Below, piece by piece: positions 62,449-64,000 of a stretch of DNA of 64,000 nt; positions within the stretch are counted from its first letter, which is position 1, and every line of letters starts with the position of its first letter. The stretch covers positions 186,001 to 250,000 of the forward strand of contig CAXXJI010000006.1 of the NCBI GenBank assembly GCA_963666035.2. The letters run 5' to 3'. The position numbers and the translations under genes were made by a program. This DNA is from CALMFG01 sp963666035. GTDB lineage: Bacteria; Bacillota; Clostridia; Christensenellales; CALMFG01. A model generated the notes under the pieces. It did not search any database and was not told where the DNA came from. It saw only the letters and a program-made list of their open reading frames with translations.

Positions 62449-62823
62449 ATGCCAACCATTAATCAATTGATCAAAAACGGCAGAACCAGTGCAGTAAAGA
62501 AAACTACATCGCCGATCTTAAAACAATGTCCTCAAAAAAGGGGAGTTTGTTTGGCGGTAAGAACCATGACACCTAAAAAGCCGAATTCTGCTCTGAGAAA
62601 AATTGCGAGAGTACGTCTGACCAACCAGATGGAAGGTTCCGCTTATATCCCGGGAATCGGTCACAACCTGCAGGAGCACAGCGTGGTTTTGATTCGCGGC
62701 GGTAAAGTGAAGGATCTGCCTGGTGTCAGATATCATATAGTCCGTGGCGCGCTGGATACTGCGGGAGTGGCAGACAGAAAACAGTCCCGTTCGCTTTATG
62801 GTGCAAAACGACCCAAAAAATAA
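62449..62823 (+). CDS. rpsL: 30S ribosomal protein S12
   Basis: S12 sits at the decoding centre. The 124-aa protein has MPTINQLIKNGRT at its start, KKPNSALRKIARVRLTN (streptomycin region, with the Lys of KPNS normal), and YIPGIGHNLQEHSVVLIRGG. The RGVCLAVRTMTPKKPN region is intact. AAAGGAG lies 14 bases upstream. The gap before it has an inverted repeat (GCCTTTTT with AAAAAGGC, about 62366-62392) of unknown role. Confidence 0.98.
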   Translation: MPTINQLIKNGRTSAVKKTTSPILKQCPQKRGVCLAVRTMTPKKPNSALRKIARVRLTNQMEGSAYIPGIGHNLQEHSVVLIRGGKVKDLPGVRYHIVRGALDTAGVADRKQSRSLYGAKRPKK

Positions 62824-62845
62824 TTAGGATAGGAGAAAAACGAAT

Positions 62846-63316
62846 ATGCCAAGACGTGGCGGAGTTCCTAAGCGTGAGATTTTACCGGATCCTATATATA
62901 AGAGTGTGGTTTTGACCAAACTTATCAACCAGGTGATGCTGGATGGAAAAAGAGGAACGGCACAGCGAATCTGCTATGACGCTTTTGATACGATAAAAGA
63001 AAAAACAGGAAAAGAACCAATTGATGTATTCACCGAAGCAATGGATAACATCATGCCGGTTTTGGAAGTAAAGGCCAGACGGGTTGGCGGTGCCACCTAT
63101 CAGGTGCCGATCGAAGTCAGCCCCAAACGGCGGCAGACCCTCGGCATTCGCTGGCTGGTCACCAACACAAAGAACCGCGGTGAGCGGACGATGAGCGAAA
63201 AGCTAGCAGCTGAGATTATGGATGCGGCCAATAATACCGGTTCATCGGTGAAGAAAAAAGAAGATACCCACAGGATGGCCGAGGCCAACAGAGCCTTTGC
63301 GCACTATCGCTGGTAG
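62846..63316 (+). CDS. rpsG: 30S ribosomal protein S7
   Basis: S7 is a primary binder of the 16S 3' domain. The 156-aa protein is standard length. It has MPRRGGVPKREILPDPIYKS and LINQVMLDGKRGTAQ. ARRVGGATYQVPIEVSPKRRQTLGIRW and HRMAEANRAFAHYRW at the end are also typical. AGGAG precedes the ATG. It follows rpsL by 22 bp and belongs to the str operon (rpsL-rpsG-fusA). Confidence 0.98.
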   Translation: MPRRGGVPKREILPDPIYKSVVLTKLINQVMLDGKRGTAQRICYDAFDTIKEKTGKEPIDVFTEAMDNIMPVLEVKARRVGGATYQVPIEVSPKRRQTLGIRWLVTNTKNRGERTMSEKLAAEIMDAANNTGSSVKKKEDTHRMAEANRAFAHYRW

Positions 63317-63377
63317 GGCAAATGTCTTTTGCGCAAAGCAGGTTGAAGCATTTAGCCTGACGTAAAGCGTAAAGGAA

Positions 63378-63408
63378 AAGGTAAAGAAACATCGAAAAAC
63401 AACCGATG
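63378..63408 (+). other. Hairpin in rpsG-fusA spacer
   Basis: AAACATCG pairs with CGATGTTT in the rpsG-fusA spacer. It is followed by A-rich rather than T-rich sequence, so it is not an intrinsic terminator on the plus strand. Confidence 0.4.
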
Positions 63409-63445
63409 TTTAAAAATAAAATTTTAAGCTTTAAGTCATAGTCGC

Positions 63446-63474
63446 TGCCCGGGTTTGCCTGGGTGGCGATTAAA
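63446..63474 (+). promoter_or_regulatory. Hairpin just before fusA ribosome-binding site
   Basis: TCGC/GCGA outer pairs and CCCGGG/CCTGGG inner pairs (one G-U) form a GC-rich hairpin that ends a few bases before the fusA Shine-Dalgarno GAGGAGG. It could affect fusA translation; in E. coli S7 binds the rpsL-rpsG spacer instead, so this is only a suggestion. Confidence 0.35.
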
Positions 63475-63491
63475 GCTGAGAGGAGGAAAAA

Positions 63492-64000
63492 TTGGCAAGA
63501 CAATTTCCGCTTGAAAAAACAAGAAATATCGGAATCATGGCCCATATTGATGCCGGAAAAACCACGACAACCGAGCGTATCTTGTTCTACACCGGCCGGA
63601 CACATAAGATCGGCGAAGTGCATGAAGGCGACGCCACCATGGACTGGATGGAGCAGGAGCAGGAAAGAGGCATCACCATTACATCTGCTGCGACAACGGC
63701 AGAATGGAACGGGCACAGGATTAACATCATTGACACACCAGGCCACGTTGACTTTACAGTTGAGGTGGAGCGTTCTTTGCGTGTGCTGGATGGTGCCGTG
63801 GCTGTTTTTTGTGCAAAAGGCGGTGTAGAACCCCAATCCGAAACGGTTTGGCGGCAGGCAGACAAATATCGTGTGCCGAGAATTGCGTACGTCAACAAAA
63901 TGGACATCATGGGTGCAGACTTCATGAATGTCGTTGACATGATGAAAGAAAGACTGGGGGCCAAAGCGATGCCGCTGCAGCTGCCGATCGGTGCGGAAGA
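63492..64000 (+). CDS. fusA: Elongation factor G, N-terminal part (runs off window)
   Basis: EF-G is the GTPase that drives translocation. The start is TTG at 63492 (then ARQFPLEKTRNIGIMAHIDAG), with GAGGAGG seven bases upstream. The P-loop is AHIDAGKTTTTERIL at residues 17-31. Switch I has GEVHEGDATMDWMEQEQERGITIT, and the G3 motif is DTPGHVDFT. NKMD (G4) is at residues about 136-139. The frame stays open to the last base, so about 170 of some 690 residues are visible. Confidence 0.97.
   Translation, partial: MARQFPLEKTRNIGIMAHIDAGKTTTTERILFYTGRTHKIGEVHEGDATMDWMEQEQERGITITSAATTAEWNGHRINIIDTPGHVDFTVEVERSLRVLDGAVAVFCAKGGVEPQSETVWRQADKYRVPRIAYVNKMDIMGADFMNVVDMMKERLGAKAMPLQLPIGAE

Noticed and set aside
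63463..63828. 121-codon plus-strand frame at the window end
   Set aside because: It is an out-of-frame shadow of fusA. The real gene starts at TTG 63492 and stays open to the end of the window.
1..64000. CRISPR arrays, insertion sequences, prophage or defence genes
   Set aside because: No direct-repeat arrays, transposase or integrase signatures, or phage genes were seen in any frame.

Overview
The window is bacterial chromosomal DNA from a Gram-positive anaerobe, most likely a member of the Clostridia (Bacillota). The evidence is a CIRCE-controlled hrcA-grpE-dnaK-dnaJ-prmA-rsmE-mtaB heat-shock operon, a single-chain pyruvate:ferredoxin oxidoreductase, an archaeal-type prolyl-tRNA synthetase without an editing insertion, SpoVG, WalJ-RlmH, a fused IspDF, RqcP, a CarD-family protein, a YacL-like PIN/TRAM protein and formate-THF ligase. 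Promoters are vegetative type (TTGACA/TATAAT, 17-bp spacers), Shine-Dalgarno sites are strong, and several genes start with TTG. Nearly everything is core housekeeping. I see no prophage, insertion sequence, CRISPR array or defence island. The sequence does not name the genus.

Layout. 1-0.9 kb: the end of an AT-richer MBL-fold gene, a strong terminator and tRNA-Ser(UGA). 0.9-8.7 kb (minus): the heat-shock operon, read from a promoter and CIRCE near 8.7 kb. 8.8-10.1 kb (minus): two paralogous XRE regulators with membrane domains. 10.3-13.1 kb (minus): proS and rarA. 13.4-15.7 kb (plus): serC-serA. 15.8-17.5 kb (minus): a small membrane protein and murC. 17.8-22.3 kb (plus): an MFS transporter, walJ-rlmH-HAD, then rpsF-ssb-rpsR. 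22.4-33 kb (plus): an FAH-family enzyme, nifJ, trxB, glmM-glmS and fhs. 33-34.9 kb (minus): a MocA-like nucleotidyltransferase and a tail-anchored unknown. 35-36.1 kb (plus): deoC and spoVG. 36.1-51.6 kb (minus): a frameshifted NHL-repeat surface protein, radA, a membrane-anchored propeller protein, ispDF, rqcP, a PrsA-like foldase, mfd, pth, a HAD hydrolase, prs and glmU. 51.8-64 kb (plus): carD, the PIN/TRAM protein, rpoB, rpoC, a Zn-ribbon membrane protein, an L7Ae-like protein, rpsL, rpsG and the start of fusA, which runs off the end.

How the genes fit together. glmM, glmS and glmU make UDP-GlcNAc and murC builds on it for peptidoglycan. serC/serA (serine) and fhs (one-carbon units) are linked in metabolism. 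mfd, radA, rarA and ssb serve DNA repair and replication. pth, rqcP, proS, rlmH, rsmE, mtaB, prmA and the ribosomal proteins serve translation. carD, rpoB and rpoC make up the transcription block.

Points needing attention. (1) rpoC is broken by three single-base indels within about 0.95 kb, and the NHL gene by at least two. These are probably homopolymer sequencing errors, because rpoC is essential. (2) The 0.4-kb region before rpoB, the only gene-free stretch over 300 bp, holds a plus-strand promoter and also a minus-strand promoter and intrinsic terminator that could make a roughly 165-nt antisense RNA. This is the best candidate for something undescribed. (3) The two XRE-membrane regulators, the two propeller proteins flanking radA, and several unknown membrane proteins are the least explained genes.
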